Assembly: GCA_026260175.1 (NCBI GenBank)
Contig: JAKCWW010006198.1
Coordinates: 1-33,401 of the forward strand
Source of the DNA: Reticulitermes lucifugus
Taxonomy: Eukaryota > Arthropoda > Insecta > Blattodea > Rhinotermitidae
Length of the DNA: 33,401 nucleotides
Direction: 5' to 3'
Shown: piece by piece, positions 1 through 12,100 of the stretch
How positions within the stretch are numbered: the first letter of the stretch is position 1
Layout of the letters: each line of letters starts with the position of its first letter
Made by a program: the position numbers and the translations under genes
Notes under the pieces: generated by a model
What the model was told of the DNA's origin: nothing
What the model saw: the letters and a program-made list of their open reading frames with translations, nothing else
Database searches by the model: none

Positions 1-37
<37 letters not shown>

Positions 38-190
38 ATGCATGTGTATGTGTGTATTGATGTTTTGTATATATGGTATGGATGTACGTATCGTATGGTA
101 TGTATGTATGTATGTATATACGTATGTATGATATATGTTGTATGTATGTATGTATGGTATGTATATATGTACCGTTTATTTATTTATTTA
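1..190. repeat. TG / ATGT microsatellite tract
   Basis: The first 33 bases are pure TG dinucleotides, followed by imperfect ATGT/GTAT tetranucleotide runs up to about 190 and a short TTTA run just before the SINE. It is simple-sequence DNA with no coding content; open frames through it are repeat artefacts. Confidence 0.95.
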
Positions 191-200
191 TATGTATATA

Positions 201-460
201 TTGGCCGAGCTCAGTGGCCGTGCGGTCTAAGGCGTGGGTCTGCGGCCGCTAGCTTGCTCGGATTGCGGGTTCGAATCCCGCCAGGGGCATTGATGCCTGT
301 CTCTTGTGAATGTTGTGTGTTGTCAGGTGAGGTCTCTGCGTCGGACCGATCACTCGTCCAGAGGAGTCCTACCGAGTGTGGTGTGTCTGACGGTGATCGT
401 GAAGCCTCGATAATGAGGAGGTCCTGTCCCAGTAGAGGTTGTTGCGCCATGGAAGGATAA
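201..460 (+). mobile_element. tRNA-derived SINE (tRNA-Leu-like head)
   Basis: The head has a pol III A box (tggccg..cagtgg region, about 202-236, including the Leu/Ser-type GGTCTAAGGCG stretch) and a perfect B box, GGTTCGAATCC, at about 268-278, spaced as in a tRNA. It continues into a roughly 160-bp unrelated body instead of ending in an acceptor stem, which marks a SINE and not a tRNA gene. The minus strand carries a 102-aa open frame (211-519) that looks like peptides often mispredicted in cockroach and termite gene sets; it is a by-product of the repeat. A short match ATATGTATAT on both sides (about 190-199 and 460-469) could be the target-site duplication, but it lies in low-complexity DNA. 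Confidence 0.85.
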
Positions 461-796
461 TATGTATATTGTATGAACTTATGTATGATTAACTGGCTAA
501 TTATGAGTATGTTATTCACTCATGGAGCAGTGTTTGACTAATAGTGTCGAATGTTGGACGCCCTCAACATGTACATACTTTCACCTGTATATTTATGTAT
601 ACATGTATACACGCGAGACACTTTGTAATTGACTAATGCTGAGCGCATTATTCGCTCAAAAGAATACGTCCTTTCATTATTGGAGAGATGGCGGTAGTCA
701 TTGGGCGTCTGTAAACGCTCAGTGTCCGTCGGATGTTAATTGTCAGACGCCTTGATGTATGTAAATTTTCATCCAAATGGTGTGACTGAATAGCTT

Positions 797-885
797 TTAC
801 AAACTTTCAGGGGTTGTATGGAGTCAAGATGAGGAAATTTGAGGCAGGATGAATCCGGTTGAAAACGTCTCCTTCCTACCGAAAT
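797..885 (+). repeat. left arm of a diverged inverted repeat
   Basis: The stretch beginning ttttacaaactttcaggg and ending aaaacgtctccttc reappears in reverse complement at about 1258-1340. Matching blocks include ttttacaaact-tcagg, a central caatttgaggc-like block and aacgtctccttc. Divergence is roughly a quarter of positions by eye, so this is an old pair: either two copies of one dispersed repeat in opposite orientation or the ends of a foldback element with about 370 bp between the arms. Confidence 0.6.
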
Positions 886-1183
886 CTGCTTCCGTAATTC
901 TTCCTTCCGGCGTCTCGAGAGTCTCACTTATGAGACTTCCTGTGGAAACAGAAGAGAATGTGCTGGTCAGAATCCTAGCAGTGTATGAAACTTCAGAACG
1001 GGCCAGGGGCCTTCGAGAGGTGTGCTAGAACACGGTGCGTCGCTGCAGTGCCCGCAATGAAGTCGGTGGCCGCCCCTTCGAAGAGCCCTTGTGAATTAAT
1101 TGAAAGTAATGCAATTGAAATTAATGCATACAATGCGCAACCTATAAACTTTTATGAAAACGAAATTAAAAGAAATTAAAAAG

Positions 1184-1208
1184 AGCGCTGATCTCAGAAA
1201 TCAGCGCT
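1184..1208. other. perfect hairpin, 9-bp stem and 7-nt loop
   Basis: AGCGCTGAT (1184-1192) pairs perfectly with ATCAGCGCT (1200-1208) around the loop ctcagaa. It lies just inside the right arm of the inverted repeat pair. No T-tract or other functional context is visible, so it could be a structural part of the surrounding repeat. Confidence 0.7.
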
Positions 1209-1257
1209 TCCCGGTTGCTGCCTCCACAGCCGCTGTGTCGACACCGATCTAAACATG

Positions 1258-1340
1258 AAGGAGACGTTTCCGACGACATATTCTCTGTCTGAAATTGGCT
1301 ACCTTCACCCCTCAGCAGCTCCTGAAGTTTGTAAAAGTCA
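1258..1340 (-). repeat. right arm of the diverged inverted repeat
   Basis: The reverse complement of this interval (gacttttacaaacttcagg ... ggaaacgtctccttcat) matches 797-885 with scattered mismatches and short gaps. It appears to belong to the same dispersed family in the opposite orientation. Confidence 0.6.
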
Positions 1341-2579
1341 TTGTTATATCCTCTATAAGAGATTTCCGGTTGAATTTTTAATGGCCCTTTTCCGCTAGTG
1401 ACATAATATTTTATAAGAATAAACGCGCAGGCGCGTGCATAATTGGTTTATGACCTCTTCCCACACTATTATGTGCGAATTAAATTCAGCGGTTTGCGCT
1501 TCTTGCCTGCAGTTTACTCCCGTCTATGATGGTGTACTTAATATTGCTCCAAGATAAAGAGCCTGTAACTGACGCTGTCAATAAAATGTTTGCAGCAGTT
1601 GTTTTCTTCGTATTCTGCAGCTCTGCTACTATTACCACACGTTCCCGGACGGGACGTCGTTCAGTAGTTGGCACACATGCGATGTAGTTAGGATGTCTCG
1701 TATCTGACTGTAGGGCCGGCGTCCGGATTACTGTACCTAACTCAGAGAGCAGAGTCCTTCGTGAGAAGATAACAGGTCCTCAGATAGTTCAGTTTTCTAA
1801 TTAATTTGTATAGCTAGCCGGATTAACATAAAGTTGTTTAGTATGAAGCATCGATAAAGTGTGAGGATGGGTCCTTGTCCTAAGTACGTCACGTATATTT
1901 GAATTTCCTCTAAGAGCAGTAAATTAGAGAACCGGTGGACATGTCCAGCTGTCGTATGTGCGGCCTACAATTGCCAGCACCTATCACATAGTCCATGTGG
2001 TGTTCCCCAATGTGTTCGATAATTCGTGTCACAGAACTCCACGGCCGTTCCTTGACCGCCTGAAATTAAGGAACGTGAAGTTAGTGTTCTTTAATGTGTG
2101 TTAAGAGTAGCAGTTTTTAAGTGTTTGATAATTGGAGGGTTTTGTTGAACAGTGGCGATTTAAGACGGTAATGATGTGTATTAAGACATGTCTTTAGCCG
2201 TCAGTGATTGGTCCGTCTAGTCTGTTCCACTTCAGAATGAAATACGAAATGACAAATCCTTTATTCATTTGTCAGAAATCCTTGAACGGGAGATTGGCCC
2301 ATCGCAAAGTCTTGAACTTCGCAGGGAAACACAGATATGCCACAAGTGGATTCCAAAGTACGATCCAAATCTTGAAGCACTGTAACGGCGAGGCTGCTGA
2401 AATTGTCATATATAGCTTTTAATTACTTAAATATTGTAAACGTAACTTAACTTTGTCTGACTGAGAGGGGCTGAGTTTCGGGACGATGCTGTATAGTACT
2501 ATATAGCAATTACTGCTGCGAACAGGTAATGTACATATTGTCATTCATTGACGGACGCTGCGCACGTCTGTGAAAAGTG

Positions 2580-2624
2580 ACTCACTGATGATGGCTGCGA
2601 TGGGTAGCCGAAACGTGTACGAGT
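2580..2624 (+). ncRNA. hammerhead-ribozyme-like motif (type I layout)
   Basis: Seen directly: core CTGATGA (2585-2591), one extra T (2592), stem II GGCTGC/GTAGCC with one G-U pair (2593-2598 with 2604-2609) around a 5-nt loop, GAAA (2610-2613), a very short self-complementary stem III ACGTGT (2613-2618), the NUH cleavage triplet GTA (2617-2619), and stem I ACTC (2580-2583) pairing with GAGT (2621-2624), with one A-C mismatch at the junction (2584/2620). This order is that of a type I hammerhead. Known background: animal Penelope-like elements and retrozymes carry type I hammerheads with tiny stem III that work best as dimers. The extra nucleotide between A9 and stem II is non-consensus, although a single insertion at that point is known in a natural viroid hammerhead. 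Activity is inferred, not shown. Confidence 0.6.
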
Positions 2625-5319
2625 AAGACGAATTTTTGTGTTGTGGTTGGTAATAAAAACTTACATACTGATGTATGCGTACATATGTATATATAATATA
2701 TATATATACTCGTATATGCAGCACCATAAAGACGCTCCAATATAAGTAATGTATTCCGAAAGTGTTTCTGTGCTGTTCCACACAAGATTTGTATTCGGAA
2801 AGTACGGGATTCGAATCTCAGGAAGGTTACCCGTTCTCCGAGCGGTAGTTTTGAGTGATATCTCTCTGTCCCTACAAGATAATTTTGAGATAGTGCTATG
2901 AAATAGGTCACTACGGACTAATTCCAAACCCTTGTCTATTCACCATTTGTGATCATTTGTCCGTTTAATTTATTTCTCTCGTTCCTTTTATCTTTCATCC
3001 ATTGTCAAGGAATGCCTCCTGTTGGCGTATTTTGATTTTGCTGTATGTGTGCAGTCTGCACACCTTTCCAATTTCCAGGACTGCATAAGCCCTTGTTGTT
3101 GCAAAAGGCCAATCGGTGACTGTAATGAACTTACGAAACTAGGGGCAGGCTTCATATTGCTAGAACTAACCTCACCTCACCTCACCATTACATCGCAGTC
3201 AGCAGTTCGCATCGCTCACGTATGGTGACAAACTCTTCGTGGGATGTATTTGCCAAGTTGCGATGTGTTGCAACAGCACGCAGTGTTTTGGTACCGTGTT
3301 TTGACTAGCGATAATTGGAGCCGGCAACTGCTTCATGTGGAATGTCACTGTAGACAACGTTCGCTGTCATATCTTCGGCGAAGGAGCTCAATCCGACAAT
3401 GTTTCTAAGCGAATGCTAGTTTGCGCCTGTAACACTCTATTTAGGCAGTACGCAGCACCGTTGAGTTGGAGAAGTTTCCGCATATGCCAGGCGTCTCTTC
3501 GCTGACACTTCGATCAGCGTACAATACCGAATCTGTTCCACAGTGTGCAGTTTATCCGTACTGTATGTGGAACTGTGCAGTATAAGGTGGCCAGAGCCAT
3601 AGGCGCAGTAATGTGTAAGTATATTCGTAAGAAAGGACATGCTTAATACCACCCTATGTATAGGGGAGTGGAAATAAATCCCCGCTCATTTTTATTCGCT
3701 GTATTAGGTGCATGTTTAGCGAAAGCTGTCGCTGTGCGTAGCATTATGCTATGACGTGTATAGAGCGAATGGATTGTAAGATATGGCGTCCTTGTTTGTT
3801 GATATGCGAGTTGATTGTTTTGGGATGTCGGGGAAAAGAAGTGCTCACTTTGTTCGGTGAAATATGGTCGTTTTTGATGAGGAGAAAGGTACTCTATGCC
3901 GTATCATATAATGCAAGTTTTATCGTGACTTTAATTTCTTTTTTATAAACGTTGTGTCGGAAACGTAACCAGTAGGCCAATTTGTTGCTGTTCTGATGTC
4001 TTTAGTGAAGTATGTAAATAATTTAAATGTGTTCCTAAAGTAAACGGAACTGACTTTTATTCACGACTGCGGCATTTCGTACAAACAGTTTCTATTGACC
4101 ATTATACAAGGGACGAGAGAGCGCGTCAGACAGACGAATCCCGAGTCATACTGCAGATACAAAACAATTTAACACTGAATTACTGTTCGTATAAATGCTC
4201 ATATCACCTCAGCTGTCAGAATCCGAACAGAATTAAAGGGTTCCACACACATAAGCCTGAAGGCTGCAGTGCGTCCGTAGCATCGGCTTCGGGGCCTTTC
4301 TCAAAAAACAAACAAAACAAAGGTTTCCACACAGTTACATTATTGTAGAAGTTGCAAAGTTTTCTCCTTTGTTTGTAGCTAATCTCCTTTCCATTCTTGA
4401 GCCTTGGTGCCATGTTGTAACGGGCTGTTATGGCGTTCTTTCTTACAGCCTGGCTGCCTCATTCTTCAAGGCGGTGTAACTGAACAGGAGCCTGCTTCAT
4501 TCCCGAAACTTCAAATATCGATACCAGGCCGCTGTTTAGTCATCTAGCCTTGAAGATAAGACAGCCAAGCTCTCCTAAATGTCAGTAAATCATTGCACCA
4601 TACGATGTCATCACAGTATTAATTCGCCCTGCACATTAATGTGATGTAACTGGCATCAACGGTCACCCACGATATTACACGCATGTTATTACATAAGTTC
4701 AAAGGTAATGAGATGACAACATGTTCTGCCACATTATGTCCTCAGCAGCTGGTGCAGGCCGTCGTTAGTATGCGAGACGACAAGGCCTGTTGGCGAGACA
4801 GAAATAGCGGGCCTACTTAGCACATGTATTCACGTGTTCAAAGGTGGACACAGTAAATCTTTCCGTATGACGGGGCGTCCGTGAATTATGTAGACGGGTT
4901 CATGTCATCAAAATAGACTTCTTTCAAGGCTTGTTAACTCATGCATGCAACTTTGGAATACACGAAAATATATGTATATAAATATATTCAGTATTACTTT
5001 TTGTATTGTATGTGACCTTCGCTGCCCTGTAAAAAGAGAAGCAGAAGAATACGCGTTCGTATGTTGTTATTCCCCCACCCCACCCCTTTCCCTATAGCTG
5101 AGGGCTTTGTGTGTCTGATGACTTCCTTCACATTTACCTGTAAACATAGGTTAATATTTTTTCTAAAACACAATTCTTTTCATTTTTTACACATTTGTTA
5201 AATTTATAACTGTAAAAGTTGTGCTTTCTTATAAGGGGCATAAAATTAACATTGTGAAATAGGGTTTAAAATTTCGCCGATGGAGGTCTGTAAGCCCTTA
5301 TTGTTTCAGTGGAAGATAG

Positions 5320-5337
5320 TCTCCGAAATGTCGGAGA
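5320..5337. other. hairpin, 7-bp stem and 4-nt loop
   Basis: TCTCCGA (5320-5326) and TCGGAGA (5331-5337) form a perfect stem around aatg. The preceding ggaagatag and the CCGAAATGTCGG context resemble the GAAGAT...CGAAACGTCGG block of the inverted-repeat family seen at 12.8 kb, so it may be a worn fragment of that family. Confidence 0.5.
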
Positions 5338-6058
5338 TTTTATCACGTATTGACATGGCCGGTCGCTTGAGAAGACGTCTTACATTTAGTTGCTGTGAGA
5401 ACTTCATATTTTGTACATCAGTAATTCATACACAGCAGCATTTTTAAATATCCTATCAGTTGCCGTTGGCATCTTTGGTTTACAGATGGTTCGGTAACAT
5501 GAGTCGTTGTCATATAATTTTATCAAGACGTGGCGTGACTCTGATTGTGGATTTTGAGTGGATATTCTCAAAAGGAGTGTGAAATGTGCTTAATACTTCA
5601 CAGAGCCCTGCTTTAAGAGGACTCGACCAAGCAGGCTGCTGTAGCGGTAAATCGCCAGTATTCTGGAGATGCCCAGTTTAGTTATTCTGGCTGACGTTTT
5701 CGCGGATCTCCTGAGTTATTGCAAGCAAATGCCGGTATAATATCATGACTGGGTCATCATTGCTTCCTTTCAAATTGTTTACACTTCATCATTCTCTGTG
5801 GGCGCTATATTGTCTGAAATACTGTCATCGTCACAGTAGAGCCCTCACTGCTTTGAGACTGCGAGTATTGCGCTGTTTCAAACTTGGTCCCACGTAAGTT
5901 TGACATAAATATAAGCTGAAGTAGCGTTTATTTTAGACTTTCAGTTTCCAGTTTCTGCCTGTGAAAACCATAGGTCAATAGTTAAATCGCTTTTATCCAT
6001 TTGCCTGCTGGAACTTCCACTGTCATGCAGTAACGAATTTGGCATTGTTTGCTTACAG

Positions 6059-6182
6059 GGACCGGAAATGATCCGGGTATCCAAGTTCTACAAGGATTCA
6101 AAGGATGGGAAGTTTATCACCTCCATGGATAAAGACACACGGACTCTATATGACTCATTCAGGAAGGGTGCCAAAGAGTCAA
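6059..6182 (+). CDS. Acsl: ACSL exon a (first recognised)
   Basis: The acceptor is gcttacag (6051-6058) and the donor is GTAAG at 6183. It reads GPEMIRVSKFYKDSKDG...GAKES, the segment just after the membrane anchor. It is phase 0 in and leaves one base (a) that completes Asn with the next exon, giving the conserved SNNGPCLG. The methionine at 6068 is internal and unlikely to be the main start, because the conserved GPE precedes it and the anchor lies upstream. Confidence 0.93.
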
Positions 6183-9100
6183 GTAAGTGGATGAGTCAAG
6201 ACTTGTTTTGCCCTGCGTCAATAATTCAGGTTACAGAACTGACTGTTGATAACACTATGCTGTTTTAACGACACGTGGAAAATGAAGATCAAGTTAATAC
6301 ACACGTAATATTCATTCATTCTGTAGAATGTCTTATGACAGGTCCATAGCCGCTTTCAAATCAAGTTCTTCAGAGAGTGCGGTCTAGTGCTTCCTCTTTC
6401 AATTTCCAATATCCTCTCTTTTCGTTCAGGTCATGCTTATTACGTCTTCCTCCACGTCTTTCCGTCACTTCTATCCTTCCTTCTATCTCAGTAATATATT
6501 AGTAATAATATAGTTATATAGTAGTAATACAGTAATAGAGTATAATATATTAGTATAGGAACAATATAGTAATAATGTATTAGTAATTGTTTGATTAGTA
6601 ATGTTTTGGGTTTTGTGTGTGTGTGTGTTTGCACGCATGCACACATTTCTGTCATTGATTGCCAAATCAGTTCTCTCATGTAAGTAACTTACAGTAAAAG
6701 AAGGTAAAAGCCACTGAACTCAAATGTGTGTTCTGTTGCAGATAATGGTCCATGCCTTGGCTGGAGAGAATCGCCAAACAAGCCTTACCAGTGGTTGCAT
6801 TACAATGAGGCACTACTCCGAGCCAAAAATTTTGGCTCAGGGCTTGTGGCTCTAGGTCTGAGCCCCTCTCCCAGCACGTTTATTGGTATATACAGTCAGA
6901 ACTGCCCTGAGTGGATCCTAACTGAACAGGGTGCATACTGCTACTCCATGGTTATTGTCCCGTTGTACGACACATTAGGTCCTGATGCCTGTGCGTACAT
7001 TATCAAGCAAGGTATGGGCAATGAGTCAAGAATTTTGTGATAATAGCATTTCAGGATCACGTTTATTCTGTGCACTGTACACTCTGTCCTGTTTGTTTGG
7101 ATACATAAGAAGGCATTGATGTGTACACAGACTTTTTCTTCTTTAAAAATTTTAATGACAGTGCTCTTAGTCACTAGAATACTTGCATATGACTGAGTTT
7201 CTTTGCTTTTTGTTTACAGTATCATAAGTTCTGCATATTTTTTAGCCTTTCAAAATTAATGTAGTAACTGGATTGAAAGATTAAGTAAGAGAATACTTGT
7301 ATTAAGTTACTACTGGGCAGGTGAGAAGTCTGAAACCTAAATGGTTTTTTGACAGGAGAGTTGGGGGGGGAGGGGAGGCGTGGGGGAGAGCTGAGAGCTG
7401 CATTGATTGGGACCTTGCCTTACATTGTCTTTCCTGACTGAGGTTTTGTCATATTTTCCTACTGTTCCTCAGAAACTGGCCGATTCTTCCATTCTACTGG
7501 TGCTAGAGAACGTTAGCCAGTAATTCAGCATCAGTGAATAAATTATGAATCAAACAGTTGACCCTTGGAAATTAAAAATTAGTATAAAAGTTTTTGATCC
7601 TAGATGTTTGTATGCATATAACCACATACAATATAAAGAGTGGCACATCAATGAATTTTATTCAAGAATATCTCAGCATTGCATTATTTATAGTGTTTAC
7701 ATTTTTGTATTTATAGCTGCTATTATTTATTTTTAAAATTGTATATTTAAATTGGATGTATTAATTTTATATTCCTTTGTATTAATGTCTCCCTGAGCAT
7801 GGTGATTTATTGCTGAAACATGTATGAGAATTCATGTATATGGATGATTTATGATTTTGTATAAATTGTGTGCTTTTGTATGTGGGAGATTATAATCACA
7901 TTGCATGGAATGAATAATATTAAATACCAGTACTCATCCATTTTTAAAGTACTCATTCAAGTGTCTTTTTCAAATTTTTATAACTTGGATAAATAGAGCC
8001 AGATTTTGACACTAACATATCCACTTCATCACAGTCATTATCTTATGAACTTTCAAATTGACAAAAATTACCCAAACTGTCTTATCACACATTTTCTTCA
8101 GGCAACCATAGCAGCAGTAAATAGGCAGATGTTATTTTATAACCAGAAAATTCATTGAGTGTGCAATTCAAAGTTGGTTTCTACCGAAAACTTGAAGTAG
8201 TAAACCATGATGGATGTCCGAAATTTAAGCAAAGTTAGGGAACATGTGCATGTGTAAGAGGTAAAGACCAACAATAACTGAAGCGTAATTAGTTTAACAT
8301 TATCATGTTTCTACAGCGGAGATCCATGTTGTAATCTGTGAGGATGACGCAAAGTGTAACCTACTACTGGACAAAGCTCCTCGGTGTCTGCGCAAACTCA
8401 TAACCATCAAGGAAACCCGACCAGCCACAAACCAGAGGGCCAAAAACAGACAGGTGGAAATGCTGCGTTTTGAGGATGTGGAGAAACTTGGAGCAGCCAA
8501 GGACAACCCAGAAGTGGTATGTTGTAGCATATCTTAATAAAAGAAAGGAATGGTACCACATTCGTTGTCTTCTTGTGTTACAGTTCCTAGACTATGTCAC
8601 TTTACATACATATTGAAAGACTGAAGATTTTGGCATTCACAAGTCGAGGCAAGGAGATATACCATAACTCTTTCATTCACATCACCATTATCAGCAATAT
8701 ATCCACTGTCACTATCACCATTATCAGCAACACCTCCATTGTCACCCTCACCATCATCATATAGTGTATCTATGCTCAACCACATTTATCTGTTGTGGAC
8801 ATTGTAAGAAACAGATTTTTTCCATTTTTTTCACATTTTGCTACCTCCTTTTCAATCACATTTTGTAACTTTGTGCTGATTCTGTCAGGTGCTCCTGGCA
8901 AATTATGTGATAGTACCTTCTAGAACCTTATATACTTAAAAAGCAGTACTAAAGACCCTAAGAATTAGTGAGACCCATTACAGTTAATTTTGTAACAGGT
9001 TACTTGTATGTAATTTAGTCATTTCTTTTCTGAGCAAAATGTTTAATGTTACACTAGGTGGACAGGATGTTACATTCTTTTTAATAGATCAGTTTCTTTG

Positions 9101-12100
9101 GGGACTGTTGCTTCAATTTGTCTATTAGAATGTACAAAACAGAGATTGTTATTTGAACAATTAGATCATCATGCAAGTGTGTAATATCCTACAAGCTAGA
9201 TTTATGGAGGTAGTCATCATGATATGATACCAAAAAGAAGATAGCAGGCATGCCTTTCTTTGTGTGTTGTCTTCTTGAAGTCTTCTGCTGTAGATAAAAT
9301 TAACCTTTATGCCTTTCTGGTAACATTTACTCTAATAACTGGGTACATCTGCTATGCTTAAATAAGATTTATGAAGAGCATAATACCAAGAATGAACACA
9401 GACTAGTTTCAAAAATGGGAAAGGTCAGTGAAGAGTGAAAATAAAATATGTATACAGTACATGGCACATTAGAATGCTAATGATTTCAGAGTTTATAAGA
9501 CACCAGTGGAATTTCACAGAAAGGGAAAAGAACTCTGAGATGTTGAAGGCAGTGTTGTATAGGTCACATTAGAGAGAATGATGCTTTGTGTTGCTTTACG
9601 TGTTGACAGCCTCCCAAGACGACAGATTTGTGCACAGTCTGCTACACATCAGGTACAACAGGCAATCCTAAGGGTGTGATGTTGAGTCACGAAAATGTGG
9701 TGGCAGGGATGTGTGCTGTAATCCTGCAACTTGGGGACCACAGACCCCAGTCTGATGATATCATGATGTCATTTTTGCCACTAGCACACATGCTGGAACG
9801 GTGTTGTGAGGTGTGTGAACAGTGTCAGTATGACTGCCATAGCTCTCTGAGGTAGCAGGATAGTTTTGTGGATGTTGAATAAATATGTTATATAAATTTG
9901 GATAAAAGATGATGTAAGAACACAAATGTGATTTTAATTCTTTGCATTTCCTGATGTAGCTACATTAAATGCCCTTAGCTCTTCTGCTGTAGTAAAATAT
10001 TTACAACTTAATATACCAGTGTCCAGAATTGAGTTAATTTCAACACGCAATAGTGTTTTAAATGTAATGGGAAAAGGGTTAACCAAAAGCAATGAAGAAT
10101 GTATCTTTCTCAGGTAGGTTATTAAGGACAGACCAACCTAATAGGTTCTTTTTATTTCAGAGCTACATATGTTTACAATCTTATATTCAGTATATCTTGT
10201 AGCATGGTGGTTAATATTCATGTCTCTTATTTTGGATTTACCTTTTTTAGATTTTACCTAATATTGTATTTTAGAAAGTGTCAAGGATTGTTATGAAGGA
10301 AAATTGTAATGAAATTGAAGAAAATATAAATGTATTTCCAAGTTTCCTTCACTTATAAACCTAAGGGACTTGGTTCTTACATTTATGGACACATTACTAC
10401 ATTAGGTGCAGAGTAAGATGTGATTTGAATCTAAGTCATTGCCATAGACACTTTGTATGTTCCACTTTGTACAGACTAGACATTCTGTAGTCCATGGATC
10501 TGCCAGAGATTGTTGCATTTGTTAACTGTGCTCTTCCTTGGTGTGCAAATTGCAGAATGGCATGTACCTACTGGGAGGGGCAGTGGGGTTCTTCTCTGGT
10601 GATATTAAGAGGTTACCTGAAGACATGAAGGCACTCCGCCCCACAGTGATGCCTGCAGTTCCACGTCTGTTGAACAGAATTTATGACAAAGTAATAACAG
10701 AGGTCAGTGGATCATTCATCAAGAGGGTACTCTTCAACATGGCCATGAGTGCAAAGGAGAGTGAGATCAGGAGGTGAGGACACTTTTCTTCTACAAACGA
10801 TTTAGACTTTTGTGGCAATTGATTGCTAATATACATCCTGTTCTGGGTGATATCATTGTGCAGATGTGGGATGTAAATTTGCCCTTGACTGTGCCAGAGT
10901 GAAGGTATAGCTCCATGCATTTTTAACCTAGGCACGAGATGGAGGTCAGTGATTAGCTTCACATTCCAGTTGCTTTACTCTGGGATAGAGCCCCTGGCAC
11001 CCATTGAATAGGAATGTGGGTGGGCCCCTGAGCTGGTCTGGATGCTTTAGGGAAGAGAGAAATCTCTTGTCCCTTCCAGGAATCAAACCACCATTCATTG
11101 ATCATCAAGGACATGTCCTAATCAGTATACAGACTGTAATATCCCAGCTTGGATGTGGACTATATTGCTGACATTTCAGAGATTCTTACTGTCTTCATCT
11201 TCAAATTGTAGTGTCTACTTAATGACGTCTGGTGATACAGTACAGGTCCACAGGCAGTGAAAACTGGTCATTTCGGTTCATCAAGTGATAGCCAATGGGA
11301 AATGAGAAAATGAGACCTTTAAAGGGTTGGTCTATTTTTGGGATGGATGGGGAGATAGTGAGTAGGATGTATGGAGCATTGGGAAACCTTCATGGAAGAT
11401 ATAGGTCAGAGGATAATGTATAATTGTAGAAAATGTGCACTTGTTTTGTTTAAACTGACACTTCTCTCACATATTATAAAAATTCCAGATTGAAGGTAGA
11501 CACTGTAATGTGGCTCATCTGATAGTCCGTAGCAGTTGAAACCATTCCCAGAACAAAGAACAGAGTTTGTAATTGTCACATGTATTACAAAGTGTATTTG
11601 TTATGTTACAGGGGCATTATTCGAAATAATAGTTTCTGGGACAAACTAGTATTCAGGAAAGTGCAAGAGGGTATGGGCGGCCGATTACGTCTCATGGTGG
11701 TTGGCTCAGCACCCCTAGCAGGCAACGTTCTCACATTTATTCGTTGTGCTCTTGGTGCTCTGGTAATTATGGCAACGTCAATATATTTATACTGTTTGTG
11801 GTTTTATTCCAGCAGATGTTGGGGTAGTATCTTAAAATAGTCCACAACAGCTTCCTTCCATATCCTCCCCAGTTTATCATGCAGAACTTTTCTCTCATTT
11901 GATGCTATATAACAGATGCAGTTAGGAAAGTGGTATTACATAAATAACCCAAGAAACAAACTACTATTAAAGGGCCATAGAAAATAATATGGCATGAAGA
12001 AGAGAGCGAAGAAGCAGATGAAGAGGGCATCAGACATTCACCTCTGGACCGAGACAGCCTGTATATTAATGAAAAAGCTGTTACTTACTTCAATATTTCA

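Larger units (their letters stand above)
461..6058. other. upstream non-coding region of ACSL, CpG-richer than the rest
   Basis: About 5.6 kb without a recognisable exon on either strand. CpG dinucleotides are visibly more frequent here (for instance 660-1300, 1600-1700 and 3220-3400) than between 18 and 27 kb. The missing first exon(s) of ACSL, encoding the N-terminal membrane anchor and ending in phase 0, should lie here or further upstream; I could not identify them. Contents listed separately: an inverted repeat pair, hairpins at 1184-1208 and 5320-5337, and a hammerhead-like motif at 2580-2624. No strong TATA or initiator context could be assigned. Confidence 0.6.

Noticed and set aside
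201..290. A genuine tRNA-Leu gene
   Set aside because: The A and B boxes are good, but the sequence after the B box runs into a SINE body, not a 3' acceptor strand matching the 5' end; a class II variable arm fold is not convincing.
211..519. 102-aa minus-strand protein
   Set aside because: It is the antisense translation of the SINE, with a repeat-derived peptide style, and has no gene structure.
4216..4413. 65-aa minus-strand ORF resembling repeat-encoded peptides
   Set aside because: The segment may belong to an interspersed repeat, but I could not find a second copy in the window or define ends, so it is not annotated.
9811..11611. Second, mutually exclusive fatty-acid gate exon as in vertebrate ACSL1/6
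   Set aside because: I looked through both introns around exon e for another GFF.GDI/PRLLNR-like segment and saw none; the intron after exon e holds a SINE instead.
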